Shown: piece by piece, positions 8,822 to 16,472 of the stretch
Numbering within the stretch: position 1 is the stretch's first letter
Layout: the number at the start of each line of letters is the position of its first letter
From: Candidatus Harrisonbacteria bacterium RIFCSPHIGHO2_02_FULL_42_16
GTDB taxonomy: Bacteria; Patescibacteriota; Minisyncoccia; UBA6257; 02-FULL-45-10c
Length of the DNA: 53,053 bases
Reading direction: 5' to 3'
NCBI GenBank assembly: GCA_001818695.1
Contig: MHJG01000005.1
Coordinates: forward strand, 1-53,053
Program-made: the position numbers and the translations under genes
The notes under the pieces: generated by a model
Told to the model about the DNA's origin: nothing
Seen by the model: the letters and a program-made list of their open reading frames with translations, nothing else
Database searches by the model: none

Positions 8822-10498
8822 ATGGAGGTCGGACTTCCCTTATTTGGCTATAAAATCACTGAAAAACAGCTTTTAATCGCAATCCTTCTATTAGGCGCTC
8901 TTTTGCGTTTTTGGGGGCTTGGTTCAGCGGAAATTTTCCACGACGAAGGATTTTATGCTTTTCGTTCCATTGGCTATTTTGATTATATTCAAAATGATGC
9001 CCAAACTACACCCGTTCAGTGGCCTGCCGTGAGCTTGCCGAACGGTTCGCTACCGTTCTGGACATCACTTTCTTTTCATGACCACCCACCGCTTTTTTTC
9101 CTGATTCAGCATTTATTTTTTAGTATTTTTGGCGATTCGCTTTTGGTGGCGCGCTTGCTTTCTTTTTTGGCTGGCATTGGGGCAATCTATTTGGCTTATT
9201 TAATCGGTAAGAAACTATCTAAAAATGAATTAGTCGGAATTTTAGCAGCGGCTTTACTGAGCGTTAATCACATCCATATCTGGATTTCCCGCTCCAGTAT
9301 TTTTGAATCTTTACTGACCTTTTTGATTTTTTTGAATATTTATTATTTTTTGAGTTTTTTAGAGAATCTGGAAAGGTGGAAAATGTTCGGGATTACTTTA
9401 GGTCTGGCTTTTCTTACCAAATACACCGGTTTTTTCTTGGTGCCGGTTTATTTCTTTTATTTATTGATTTATAGACGCGAAATTTTTAAAAGTCGGTATT
9501 TGTATGCTTCTTTATTAATTACCTTATTACTATTTACACCCGTCATTATTTATAATTTCTATCTTTATCAAGTTACCGGCCATTTTGACCTTCAATTCTC
9601 TTATTTATTCCGGCAAGCCACGCCGGAATGGCAGGCTTCGCTTGGGAAAATCCAAGAACCATTTTCTAATATGGTTGAAAACTTGCTCGCGATGTATTCT
9701 ATTCCATTTTTACTTGTTGTTTTAAGCGGAATGGCTTATTCTTGTATAATTTTGTTTAGAGATTTCCGCGTAAATCCGCGTATTGATCAGCGTAAATCCG
9801 CGATATTGTTTGGCTGGCTGACTTTTCTTTTTATCACCTTAATATTGATTCCGGTGGGTTCGGCATTCCGGTTTATTGCGCTTTACCTTTTCCCATTTAT
9901 GTTTTTTTCTGTAACCGCAATCTTATTTTTATCAGGAAAATTTCCTAAAAAAATATTTTTTCCGGCCTTGGCGGTATTTTTAGCTTATGAATTGTATTTT
10001 TCTATCGGCGGGATATTTTTGGAATTTCCGAATTTTGGCGTCGCCAGATTAGATCGTTATCTAGAAGCAGAAATTGACGGGAAGCGCCCCCTCCGTTTGC
10101 CGGAATCTCCGAATCCGCACTTGGACGCAGTTATAAAAAAATACGGCCGTCCGCTTCCGACAGTCGATGAATCGCTAGTTATCGTATATGATGAAAATAT
10201 TGCGCTTTCTTCCAAGCTTTGGCTGTTTACCCGGCGCCTTTATTACCGAGGGATTTTGACGGTTACGGCCGGGCAATTTAAGACCCTGCTTCAGAATCAA
10301 GGCATGGAAGCATTTAATAATTCGCGGATTTATTTTGTAAAAGCGACCGAAAATACTTCTTTAAATCCTAATTTTACCACTAAAGACGCGGAGGAATTGG
10401 AATATTTTTTACGCACTCAACTTAATTTAAATCCCGCTGAAAAAATTTACGGCTATAACAATCTTTTAATGTTTACTATATACGAATTTAAGCTATAA
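8822..10498 (+). CDS. PMT/ArnT-like membrane glycosyltransferase (GT39/GT83 type), copy 1
   Basis: An integral membrane GT-C glycosyltransferase that would transfer a sugar from a polyprenyl-phosphate donor to an acceptor outside the membrane. About ten or more hydrophobic segments are visible. The first extracytoplasmic loop carries the acidic motif HDEGFYAFR expected for the catalytic Asp-Glu, followed by a conserved FHDHPPLF. A soluble C-terminal part (about 410-558) follows. It is homologous along its length to 11601-13319 and shares segments such as FHDHPP/FHDFPP, FLTKYTG/ALTKYTG and YNFYLYQ.TGHFDLQF. The start is placed at 8822 because of the promoter. It lies between two peptidoglycan-binding surface protein genes. 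A short repeated insert (9761-9802) is coded in one loop. Confidence 0.85.
   Translation: MEVGLPLFGYKITEKQLLIAILLLGALLRFWGLGSAEIFHDEGFYAFRSIGYFDYIQNDAQTTPVQWPAVSLPNGSLPFWTSLSFHDHPPLFFLIQHLFFSIFGDSLLVARLLSFLAGIGAIYLAYLIGKKLSKNELVGILAAALLSVNHIHIWISRSSIFESLLTFLIFLNIYYFLSFLENLERWKMFGITLGLAFLTKYTGFFLVPVYFFYLLIYRREIFKSRYLYASLLITLLLFTPVIIYNFYLYQVTGHFDLQFSYLFRQATPEWQASLGKIQEPFSNMVENLLAMYSIPFLLVVLSGMAYSCIILFRDFRVNPRIDQRKSAILFGWLTFLFITLILIPVGSAFRFIALYLFPFMFFSVTAILFLSGKFPKKIFFPALAVFLAYELYFSIGGIFLEFPNFGVARLDRYLEAEIDGKRPLRLPESPNPHLDAVIKKYGRPLPTVDESLVIVYDENIALSSKLWLFTRRLYYRGILTVTAGQFKTLLQNQGMEAFNNSRIYFVKATENTSLNPNFTTKDAEELEYFLRTQLNLNPAEKIYGYNNLLMFTIYEFKL
9761..9802 (+). repeat. in-frame array with 10-11 nt period (CGCGTAAATC)
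   Basis: Units of 10-11 nt based on CGCGTAAATC or CAGCGTAAATC run in tandem and encode FRVNPRIDQRKSA. The paralogue at 11601 has unrelated residues here. The motif resembles repeats often seen between genes in environmental genomes (recollection, not a search). Confidence 0.65.
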
Positions 10499-10499
10499 T
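10494..10499 (+). promoter_or_regulatory. -10 box of the second surface protein gene
   Basis: TATAAT overlaps the stop of the preceding gene and lies 10 nt before the ATG at 10510. There is no SD. Confidence 0.5.
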
Positions 10500-10509
10500 T
10501 ATTATAAAG

Positions 10510-11574
10510 ATGGTTAATCGTATGGAAAAGAAATTATTATCAATTATTACAGTCATTTCATTTTTCGGCGCTGGTATGTTTTTGCCGATGACGGCTTATG
10601 GCGAAACTGCGGCAGAATTGCAGGTTCAAATTAACGCGTTACTTGCGCAAATTCAGGCTTTGCAAGCTCAATTAACAGCAGGAACTTCTACTTCCGGCTC
10701 TGCTTCGGCTTCTTTAACATCTTCCGGGGACCTCACCCTCGGCAGTAAAGGAGCGGCAGTAAAGGAATTACAGATGTACTTGAATGCTAATGGCGCGCAG
10801 GTCTCTGCAAGTGGCGCCGGCTCTCCTGGCAATGAAACATCTTATTTTGGTCCTGCGACCAAAGCGGCTCTTGCCAAATGGCAGGCGGCTAACGGAGTTT
10901 CTCCAGCGGCCGGATATTTTGGTCCAAAGACACGGGCGAAAATGGCTTCTATGGGCGAAACTACTCCAGCCCCGGCCCCAACTATGGGCGGAACAACTCC
11001 AGCGCCAATTCAAGAAGAAATTGTCAGCGCGCCTTCGGATGCTACCGTCACGGTTTCTCTTCCGGCCGTTCCCACGCCCTTGCCTAAATTAATTGTTAAT
11101 GATTTAAAATTTAATGTTGATTTCCCGTTCCTTCGAAATAAAAATTATTCACTCTTTAATCTTTTTGATTTTATTGTGGAAAGTAAAGAGAATATAGCAA
11201 TTACCCGCTTGCGTTTTAAGCAAACCGGAACTTTAGACGATGGCTTAATTGATAATTTTCGGCTGGTGCAGGTTATCGGCGAAAATGAAACGCTATTAGC
11301 AACTTTTACTGGAAACCCGATGAATAAGTTTATTGAATTTAATTTGGTTCCGAATGAAAATAAGCCCAATAAGGGATTGGTGGTTTCCGGAGGGCATTAT
11401 AGAGTTTTAACCACCATTACGGTTTCTTACGGCGCTATTAAGCCGACGGTCAGCTTAAGCATAGAGAAACCAGCCGATATTTCGGTATTTGATTTTAACG
11501 ATTTAGGCCGGGCGGCGGATATTCCGGCATCCATATTTCCAATTGGCGGACCAATTTATACTATTTCTATATAA
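10510..11574 (+). CDS. secreted peptidoglycan-binding surface protein, short paralogue
   Basis: 354 residues. Signal peptide (about 1-31, ending MTAYG), coiled coil (about 33-56), Ser/Thr linker, peptidoglycan-binding domain (about 74-147), Pro/Ala-rich linker, then a beta-rich C-terminal domain of about 160 residues (from about 190). The N-terminal half is a paralogue of the 5065 protein, with 302 bp of nearly identical DNA; the C-terminal half is unrelated to the eye. It is likely wall-bound and exported. An alternative start is the ATG at 10522 (MEKKLL), which gives a more typical signal peptide. It lies between the two PMT-like genes, 11 nt after the first. Confidence 0.82.
   Translation: MVNRMEKKLLSIITVISFFGAGMFLPMTAYGETAAELQVQINALLAQIQALQAQLTAGTSTSGSASASLTSSGDLTLGSKGAAVKELQMYLNANGAQVSASGAGSPGNETSYFGPATKAALAKWQAANGVSPAAGYFGPKTRAKMASMGETTPAPAPTMGGTTPAPIQEEIVSAPSDATVTVSLPAVPTPLPKLIVNDLKFNVDFPFLRNKNYSLFNLFDFIVESKENIAITRLRFKQTGTLDDGLIDNFRLVQVIGENETLLATFTGNPMNKFIEFNLVPNENKPNKGLVVSGGHYRVLTTITVSYGAIKPTVSLSIEKPADISVFDFNDLGRAADIPASIFPIGGPIYTISI
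10656..10957 (+). repeat. 302-bp near-identical copy of 5214-5515
   Basis: The second copy of the duplicated peptidoglycan-binding module, the same length with no indel. Confidence 0.9.
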
Positions 11575-11600
11575 GCGGAAGGATTTTTAGGCGTTAGGAA

Positions 11601-13319
11601 ATGAGCAAAATTTTAAACAGCCGCAATTTATTGTTAGTAATTATAGTTTTGGCGTTTATTTTCCGGATTTGGGGGATCGGGGACCGGGATTTATTTGGCG
11701 ATGAAGGCGTAGATGCTTTCCGGGGAGTTGGTTACGTTGATTATTTAGGAACCAGCTTCCAGACCCAGCCGATTGATTGGTTTAGAGATACAACTTTGCC
11801 ATGGTGGACCAATCTTTCTTTTCATGATTTTCCGCCGCTGGCGATGATTATCCAGCGCGCTTTTTTTGCGGTTTTCGGCGATTCAATTTTAGTTGCGCGT
11901 TTACCGGCAGTTATTTTTGGAACCCTATCGGTATTGCTTATTTATTTTATCGTCAGAAGATTTTTAAGAGAAGGCATAGCACTTTTAGCCACTTTTTTAT
12001 TTGGCATCAATAGCGTAATGGTTTGGATATTCCGCACCAGCATCTTAGAGCCGATTTTATTGTTTTTTATTCTTTTGAATATTTATTACTTTTTTAAATT
12101 TATTGAGTCAATGTCGGGATTTCGGGAATCCATAGGATTCCCGAAATCAATATATTGGGCGTTGTTCGGCGTAACATTTGGTTTTGTCGCTCTCACTAAA
12201 TATACCGGAGTATTTTTATTGCCGGTGTATTTTGTTTATTTATTAATTTACGACCGCAAGATTTTTAAAAGCTGGCAGTTGTACGCCGCCTTACTAATTG
12301 TTTTTTTACTATTTACTCCAGTACTTATCTATAATTTCTATCTTTATCAGGCTACCGGCCATTTTGACCTTCAATTTGCTTATCTTTTAGGGCAGGAAAC
12401 GCCGGAATGGACTGGATTGGTCGGGAAAGTCCAGGCTCCATTTTCAGAAATTTGGAAGAATTTGGCTACTGGCGCGTATGAATCGCCAAGCATTTTTTCT
12501 TCAGTGGTTTCTTATCAAATTCCATTTTTGGTTTCGGCGGTAATGGGATTTTTATATTTTCTCTATAGATTTGTTAAAAAAGCCGGCTCTCAAGAAGAAA
12601 GAAAATTAACAATTTTTCTCGGGCTATACCTTATTTTCGTTACCCTGCTTCTTGCAAAAATTGGTTCAGCGCACCGGTTCTTAGCGTTATATGGCCCGAT
12701 TTTCGTAATCCTTTCTTCGGTGGCTCTGAATTGGCTTTGGGCTAAATCATCCGCATTAAAATTTTTAGTCGGTGTATTTTTAGTATGGGAAATCTTTTAT
12801 TCAATCAATCGGAATTTAATTCAGGTGCCGGATTATGGAATAGCAAAATTAGACCATTTTTTAGAGGAAGAATTTAAAGGTAAGGAATCCGGAGTAATTC
12901 CGGAATCGGATAATCCCCACCTGAATGTCATCATTAAAAAATTTGTTAATAATAAAAAGGGAGTCCTTCGACAAGCTCAGGATAAACGAGTATTAGCGAT
13001 GATTGTCTATAATGACAATGTGGAGTTGCCGATTCTGGATTGGGTTTTTTACCGGAGATTTTTTTATCACAGCACCCCTGTTTTATTCGTGGAGAATTTC
13101 AATAAGGCGATTTCCGCGCAAGGGGAAAATTATTTTAAAAATTTCACGATTTATTTTGTTCAGAGTACGGAAAATACTCTTTTAAATCAATTTAAGAAAG
13201 AAAAAATTGCCGGTTTGGAATTTGAAAATCGCCTGCAAGAAAAGGGGTTGCGGCCGGTAAAAATTATTTACGGACATAACAATTTGCCGATGTTTAGGGT
13301 TTACAAATTTATAATATAA
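11601..13319 (+). CDS. PMT/ArnT-like membrane glycosyltransferase (GT39/GT83 type), copy 2
   Basis: 572 residues with about ten or more membrane segments, paralogous to 8822-10498. The catalytic-loop motif is FGDEGVDAFRGVGY and the FHDFPPL motif follows. It should use a lipid-linked sugar donor on the outer membrane face; the acceptor is unknown. Two small foreign-looking inserts are coded in frame: a perfect palindrome at 12118-12148 giving FRESIGFPKS, and a short palindromic repeat at 12964-12982 giving VLRQAQDKR. Neither is present in the paralogue. It begins 26 nt after the short surface protein gene, probably co-transcribed with it. Confidence 0.85.
   Translation: MSKILNSRNLLLVIIVLAFIFRIWGIGDRDLFGDEGVDAFRGVGYVDYLGTSFQTQPIDWFRDTTLPWWTNLSFHDFPPLAMIIQRAFFAVFGDSILVARLPAVIFGTLSVLLIYFIVRRFLREGIALLATFLFGINSVMVWIFRTSILEPILLFFILLNIYYFFKFIESMSGFRESIGFPKSIYWALFGVTFGFVALTKYTGVFLLPVYFVYLLIYDRKIFKSWQLYAALLIVFLLFTPVLIYNFYLYQATGHFDLQFAYLLGQETPEWTGLVGKVQAPFSEIWKNLATGAYESPSIFSSVVSYQIPFLVSAVMGFLYFLYRFVKKAGSQEERKLTIFLGLYLIFVTLLLAKIGSAHRFLALYGPIFVILSSVALNWLWAKSSALKFLVGVFLVWEIFYSINRNLIQVPDYGIAKLDHFLEEEFKGKESGVIPESDNPHLNVIIKKFVNNKKGVLRQAQDKRVLAMIVYNDNVELPILDWVFYRRFFYHSTPVLFVENFNKAISAQGENYFKNFTIYFVQSTENTLLNQFKKEKIAGLEFENRLQEKGLRPVKIIYGHNNLPMFRVYKFII
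12118..12148 (+). repeat. perfect palindrome (14-3-14) inside a coding region
   Basis: GATTTCGGGAATCC, ATA, GGATTCCCGAAATC. It adds about 11-13 residues relative to the paralogue between the IES and WALFGV segments, keeping the frame. Confidence 0.88.
12964..12982 (+). repeat. in-frame short palindromic repeat TCCTTCGACAAGCTCAGGA
   Basis: TCCT/AGGA ends around CTTCGACAAG. I recognise the sequence, and its peptide RQAQDKR, as recurring in many unrelated bacterial proteins (recollection). It falls in an extracytoplasmic loop of the C-terminal part. Confidence 0.65.
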
Positions 13320-13344
13320 AGATATACTTTATTTTAATTTGATT

Positions 13345-14118
13345 ATGAGGAAAGTACTGGTAACAATTTTAGTTTTAGCGACGGTAGGAGGCGTATTTTG
13401 GTATATCAGAAATGATTTGAAATTCTCCCAAAATCAAGCAGCAGTTACGGACGTAAATTTCAAAGAAAACATAAGCACGTCTTTGACAGAAGCGTCGCAA
13501 AAAGAAGTTGTTAAAAATAACGCCGATTTATTAAAAGCGCAAGCATTAAAAATTATTTCCCGGCCGATTTCGGTTAAAATTCAAATTTCGGATAATTCCA
13601 GAAAGAATGCCCTTGCCAAATTAGATGAACTGATAAAATTGATTAGGAATAAGTATGATTATGTTAATGCTTGGTACGATTTGGGGGCTTATCGGATGGT
13701 TATCGGCGATTATGACGGCGCGATTGAGGCTTATCAATTTGTTCCTTTAATTAAATCCGGTGATTATATTGGCTATGTCAATTTAGGAGATATTTACAGC
13801 CATTACCTTAAAAATTATCCTTTAGCGGAAGAAAATTTTTTAAAAGCTCTTAAAAATAATTCGGCTTATGTTTCCGGATATGTTGAGCTCGCGGTTTTGT
13901 ATGAAAATTATTTTGAGAGCGGCTATCAGAAAGCCGAGGACTTGCTTTTGTCGGGTATAAGATTCAACGAAGGAAACCTTCATATAAAAATTAAATTAGC
14001 TGAATTTTATGAAAGAAATGCCAAGAAATCAGAAGCGCTGGCTCTTTTTAAAGAGGTTTTGTCTTTAGACCCAAATAATAAATTTGTTGAAGCGGAGGTA
14101 GTTAGATTATCCCAGTAA
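13345..14118 (+). CDS. membrane-anchored TPR protein
   Basis: 257 residues from the ATG at 13345. One N-terminal membrane segment (about 3-20) is followed by a Lys/Ala-rich stretch and at least four tetratricopeptide-like repeats (about 110-255), with typical Gly/Ala/Tyr spacing as in YDLGAYRMVIGDYDGAIEAY. It is probably an extracytoplasmic scaffold; no enzyme motif is present. TATACT at 13323-13328 suggests a short-leader transcript. An in-frame TTG six bases earlier is less likely as the start. Its end overlaps the opposite-strand gene by 17 bp. Confidence 0.8.
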   Translation: MRKVLVTILVLATVGGVFWYIRNDLKFSQNQAAVTDVNFKENISTSLTEASQKEVVKNNADLLKAQALKIISRPISVKIQISDNSRKNALAKLDELIKLIRNKYDYVNAWYDLGAYRMVIGDYDGAIEAYQFVPLIKSGDYIGYVNLGDIYSHYLKNYPLAEENFLKALKNNSAYVSGYVELAVLYENYFESGYQKAEDLLLSGIRFNEGNLHIKIKLAEFYERNAKKSEALALFKEVLSLDPNNKFVEAEVVRLSQ

Positions 14119-15250
14119 GGATGCCGTTATAAACATTTTCTGTCTTTTTAATCATAGTAGATAAGTTAAATTTTTTGGTTACTTGGTTTTTCGCCGCGAT
14201 AGCCATTTCTTTGGCTATATTTTTATTGGCCAATAGCCCATTTATTGTTTTCGTCAATAAATCCGGATTTTTTTGCGATACCATCAGGCCGTTTTCATGA
14301 TTTTTTATTACTTCCGGCATGCCGCCGGCTTCGGTCACAACGATTGGTAATTCTGCCGCCATAGCTTCAAGAAGAATATAGGGAAGGCCTTCTTTTACGG
14401 AAGACATCGTAAAAATATCAAAGGCCTTCAGGTATTGGGCATCATTGCCAGTCGGGTTAATGAGAAAAAACCTATTTTGTAATTTGTAATTTATAATTTG
14501 TAATTTATAATTTTTGTATTCCGGTCCTTCTCCGATTATAAAAAAATAAGCGTTTGGCACTAAGGCGGCCGCCAGTATTAATGTCTCATAATTTTTTTCT
14601 TTAACGAGCCTCCCAATTGATCCCACCCAGGGGTAGTTTGTTTGTAGTTTGTAGTTTGTAGTTTGTAGTTTTTTTGTTATTTCGTTTTTGGCGGTTTCTT
14701 TATCTAAAAATTTGATATTTGAATCAATGCCGTTATGGACAGTTGTTAATTTTTCTTTAGGCGCTATCCGACAGGATAACGCAAGATTATAATCGTATTC
14801 TGAAACACAGATTATTTTATCTTGGAAAAGAGCGGTAAATTTATGGAGAAAAATATAAAACCAGCGTACGGGAAAGGACAAGGCATTAGTAGGATTAAAG
14901 ACCCAGCCGTGGGCGGTGAAAATAACTTTAGGGTTTGGGGTAGGGGGTTTGGGGTATAGGGTTTTATAAATTGAAGCGGCGATGGAGCCGAGAACGCCGG
15001 CTTTGGAACTGTTGAGATGAATAATATCCGGCCGTTCTTTTTTATATACTTTTGCCAATTCCCAAATTGCCAGCCAGTCGTTCAAAAAAAACGGCCATAC
15101 TTTATTTGAAAGCCATTTTATATCCGCACCGCCGCACAAAATCTTTGTTTCAAATTGGTTTTTGTCCAGATTTTTAGCGAGATCAAAAACGTATTTTTGA
15201 GCCCCCCCAATATCTGTTTTGGTAATAACACACAGTATTTTTTTCTTCAT
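14102..15250 (-). CDS. GT4 family glycosyltransferase
   Basis: 382 residues, GT-B fold. The N-terminal domain starts KILCVITKTDIGGAQKYVFD with the Gly-rich acceptor loop. The C-terminal domain has GSIGRLVKEKN, GEGPE and the E-x7-E motif EGLPYILLE. It would transfer a sugar from a nucleotide-sugar donor onto an envelope glycan at the cytoplasmic membrane face. Three 7-nt microrepeat tracts are coded in frame: TLYPKPPTPNPK (N-domain), KLQTTNYKLQT (interdomain) and KNYKLQIINYKLQ (right after GEGPE). Divergent from the next gene with only 37 bp between starts; tail-to-tail overlap with the TPR gene. Confidence 0.9.
   Translation of the reverse strand: MKKKILCVITKTDIGGAQKYVFDLAKNLDKNQFETKILCGGADIKWLSNKVWPFFLNDWLAIWELAKVYKKERPDIIHLNSSKAGVLGSIAASIYKTLYPKPPTPNPKVIFTAHGWVFNPTNALSFPVRWFYIFLHKFTALFQDKIICVSEYDYNLALSCRIAPKEKLTTVHNGIDSNIKFLDKETAKNEITKKLQTTNYKLQTNYPWVGSIGRLVKEKNYETLILAAALVPNAYFFIIGEGPEYKNYKLQIINYKLQNRFFLINPTGNDAQYLKAFDIFTMSSVKEGLPYILLEAMAAELPIVVTEAGGMPEVIKNHENGLMVSQKNPDLLTKTINGLLANKNIAKEMAIAAKNQVTKKFNLSTMIKKTENVYNGILTGII
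14476..14510 (-). repeat. heptanucleotide array (5 units) after the GEGPE motif
   Basis: On the plus strand TTTGTAA, TTTGTAA, TTTATAA, TTTGTAA, TTTATAA in strict 7-nt period. On the coding strand it gives a seven-residue repeat with the pattern NYKLQII. Confidence 0.9.
14644..14671 (-). repeat. perfect heptanucleotide array, four GTAGTTT units
   Basis: Four identical 7-nt units, with a fifth at 14633-14639 offset by 4 nt. They encode KLQTTNYKLQT in the linker between the two GT-B domains. This is the purest tract in the window and so the likeliest to slip. Confidence 0.92.
14931..14965 (-). repeat. heptanucleotide array (5 units, GGGTTTG type)
   Basis: GGGTTTG, GGGTAGG, GGGTTTG, GGGTATA, GGGTTTT. 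It encodes TLYPKPPTPNPK in the N-terminal domain. Confidence 0.88.
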
Positions 15251-15257
15251 AAATTCA

Positions 15258-15271
15258 GTTATAGGTATAAT
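15258..15271. promoter_or_regulatory. back-to-back -10 boxes of divergent GT4 genes
   Basis: TATAAT (plus, 15266-15271) lies 16 nt before the ATG at 15288. TATAAC (minus, 15263-15258) lies 7 nt before the ATG of the minus-strand gene. No SD is seen on either side. Confidence 0.5.
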
Positions 15272-15287
15272 AGTTAATATAACTCTT

Positions 15288-16472
15288 ATGATTCAAAATA
15301 GGTCTAATATTGCAGTTTTTTCTTTGGCATACGCTCCTTTTGAGGGTGGGGCGGAAATAGCCGCGAGAGAGATAATAAAGCGTCTAAACGGGCTAAATTT
15401 CACGATTTTTACCTATAAATTTGATAAAAGATGGCTTTCTGCGGAGATAGCCGATAATGCGGAAATTATTCGCGTCGGCAGAGGTAAAAACAGCAGCAAA
15501 AAATATGGCAGAATTTGGAATAAAATTTGGTATATTTTTATGGCTTGGCGCAGGGCAGAAGAAGCGCATCGACAGAAACGCTTTGAAGTAATTTGGGCGA
15601 TAATGGCGTCTTATGGAGGAATTGCGGCTTTATTTTTTAAGCTAAGCCATCCGCGGATTCCCTTGCTTCTTACAATTCAGGAAGGGGATTCGGAGGGCCA
15701 TATGGTTTTCGGCAAGTTTGGTTTGACTGGATTTTGGGGGCGGAAAATTATTAAGAACGCGGATTATATCCAGGTTATCAGCAGTTATCTTCGTAACTTT
15801 GCCGTAAAGAGAGGCGCAAAATGCCCGATTCAGGTGATTCCTAATGGCGTTGATTTAGATTTATTTAGCGCGCGCTATACGGATTTTGAAATTAAAGCCA
15901 TTAGAGAAAATTTAGGCATTAAAGATGATTATGTAATAGTGACGACTTCCCGTTTGGTGTATAAAAACGGCATTGATATTTTGATTGAAGCAGTGGCTGA
16001 ATTTAAAGAAAAACGGCCGAATATCAAATGTTTAATCATCGGTGGCGGGCCGGAATTTAAAAAGTTAAAAGTTAAAAGCGAAAAGTTAAAAGTTGATAAA
16101 AATGTTTTATTTTTGGGACAAATTTCGCATCGTGATTTGCCGATTTATTTGAAGATTTCCGATGTTTTTGTAAGGCCGTCGCGTTCCGAGGGGTTGGGCA
16201 GTTCTTTTTTGGAAGCGATGGCCGCCGAAGTGCCGGTAATAGGCACGCCGGTGGGCGGCATAGTTGATTTTTTGAAAGATAATCAGACCGGATTTTCGGT
16301 GGAAGTTGATAATGCGGAAGATTTATATAAAAAAATTGAATATGTTTTAAATAATTCTGATGTCCGAAACCGGGTAATCCATAATGCCGAGGCATTAATA
16401 AAGGAAAATTATTCTTGGGAAAATATAGCAAAGTCGTTTCGGAACATTTTTGATAAATTGATTAATACATGA
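15288..16472 (+). CDS. GT4 family glycosyltransferase
   Basis: 394 residues from the ATG at 15288; an upstream in-frame start would overlap the divergent gene and its promoter. GT-B fold: N-terminal YAPFEGGAEIAAREI acceptor loop; C-terminal TTSRLVYKNGID, GGGPE, and the E-x7-E motif EGLGSSFLE followed by GTPVGGI. It acts on nucleotide-sugar donors for envelope glycan assembly. A 7-nt microrepeat array (16064-16098) codes KKLKVKSEKLKVD just after GGGPE. The stop overlaps the next start (ATGA), so the two are translationally coupled. Confidence 0.9.
   Translation: MIQNRSNIAVFSLAYAPFEGGAEIAAREIIKRLNGLNFTIFTYKFDKRWLSAEIADNAEIIRVGRGKNSSKKYGRIWNKIWYIFMAWRRAEEAHRQKRFEVIWAIMASYGGIAALFFKLSHPRIPLLLTIQEGDSEGHMVFGKFGLTGFWGRKIIKNADYIQVISSYLRNFAVKRGAKCPIQVIPNGVDLDLFSARYTDFEIKAIRENLGIKDDYVIVTTSRLVYKNGIDILIEAVAEFKEKRPNIKCLIIGGGPEFKKLKVKSEKLKVDKNVLFLGQISHRDLPIYLKISDVFVRPSRSEGLGSSFLEAMAAEVPVIGTPVGGIVDFLKDNQTGFSVEVDNAEDLYKKIEYVLNNSDVRNRVIHNAEALIKENYSWENIAKSFRNIFDKLINT
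16064..16098 (+). repeat. heptanucleotide array (GTTAAAA type, 5 units)
   Basis: GTTAAAA, GTTAAAA, GCGAAAA, GTTAAAA, GTTGATA. Strict 7-nt period, in frame, immediately after the GGGPE motif. Confidence 0.9.

Noticed and set aside
14644-14671. CRISPR array
   Set aside because: The repeats are 7 nt with no spacers and are read in frame; there are no cas genes in the window.
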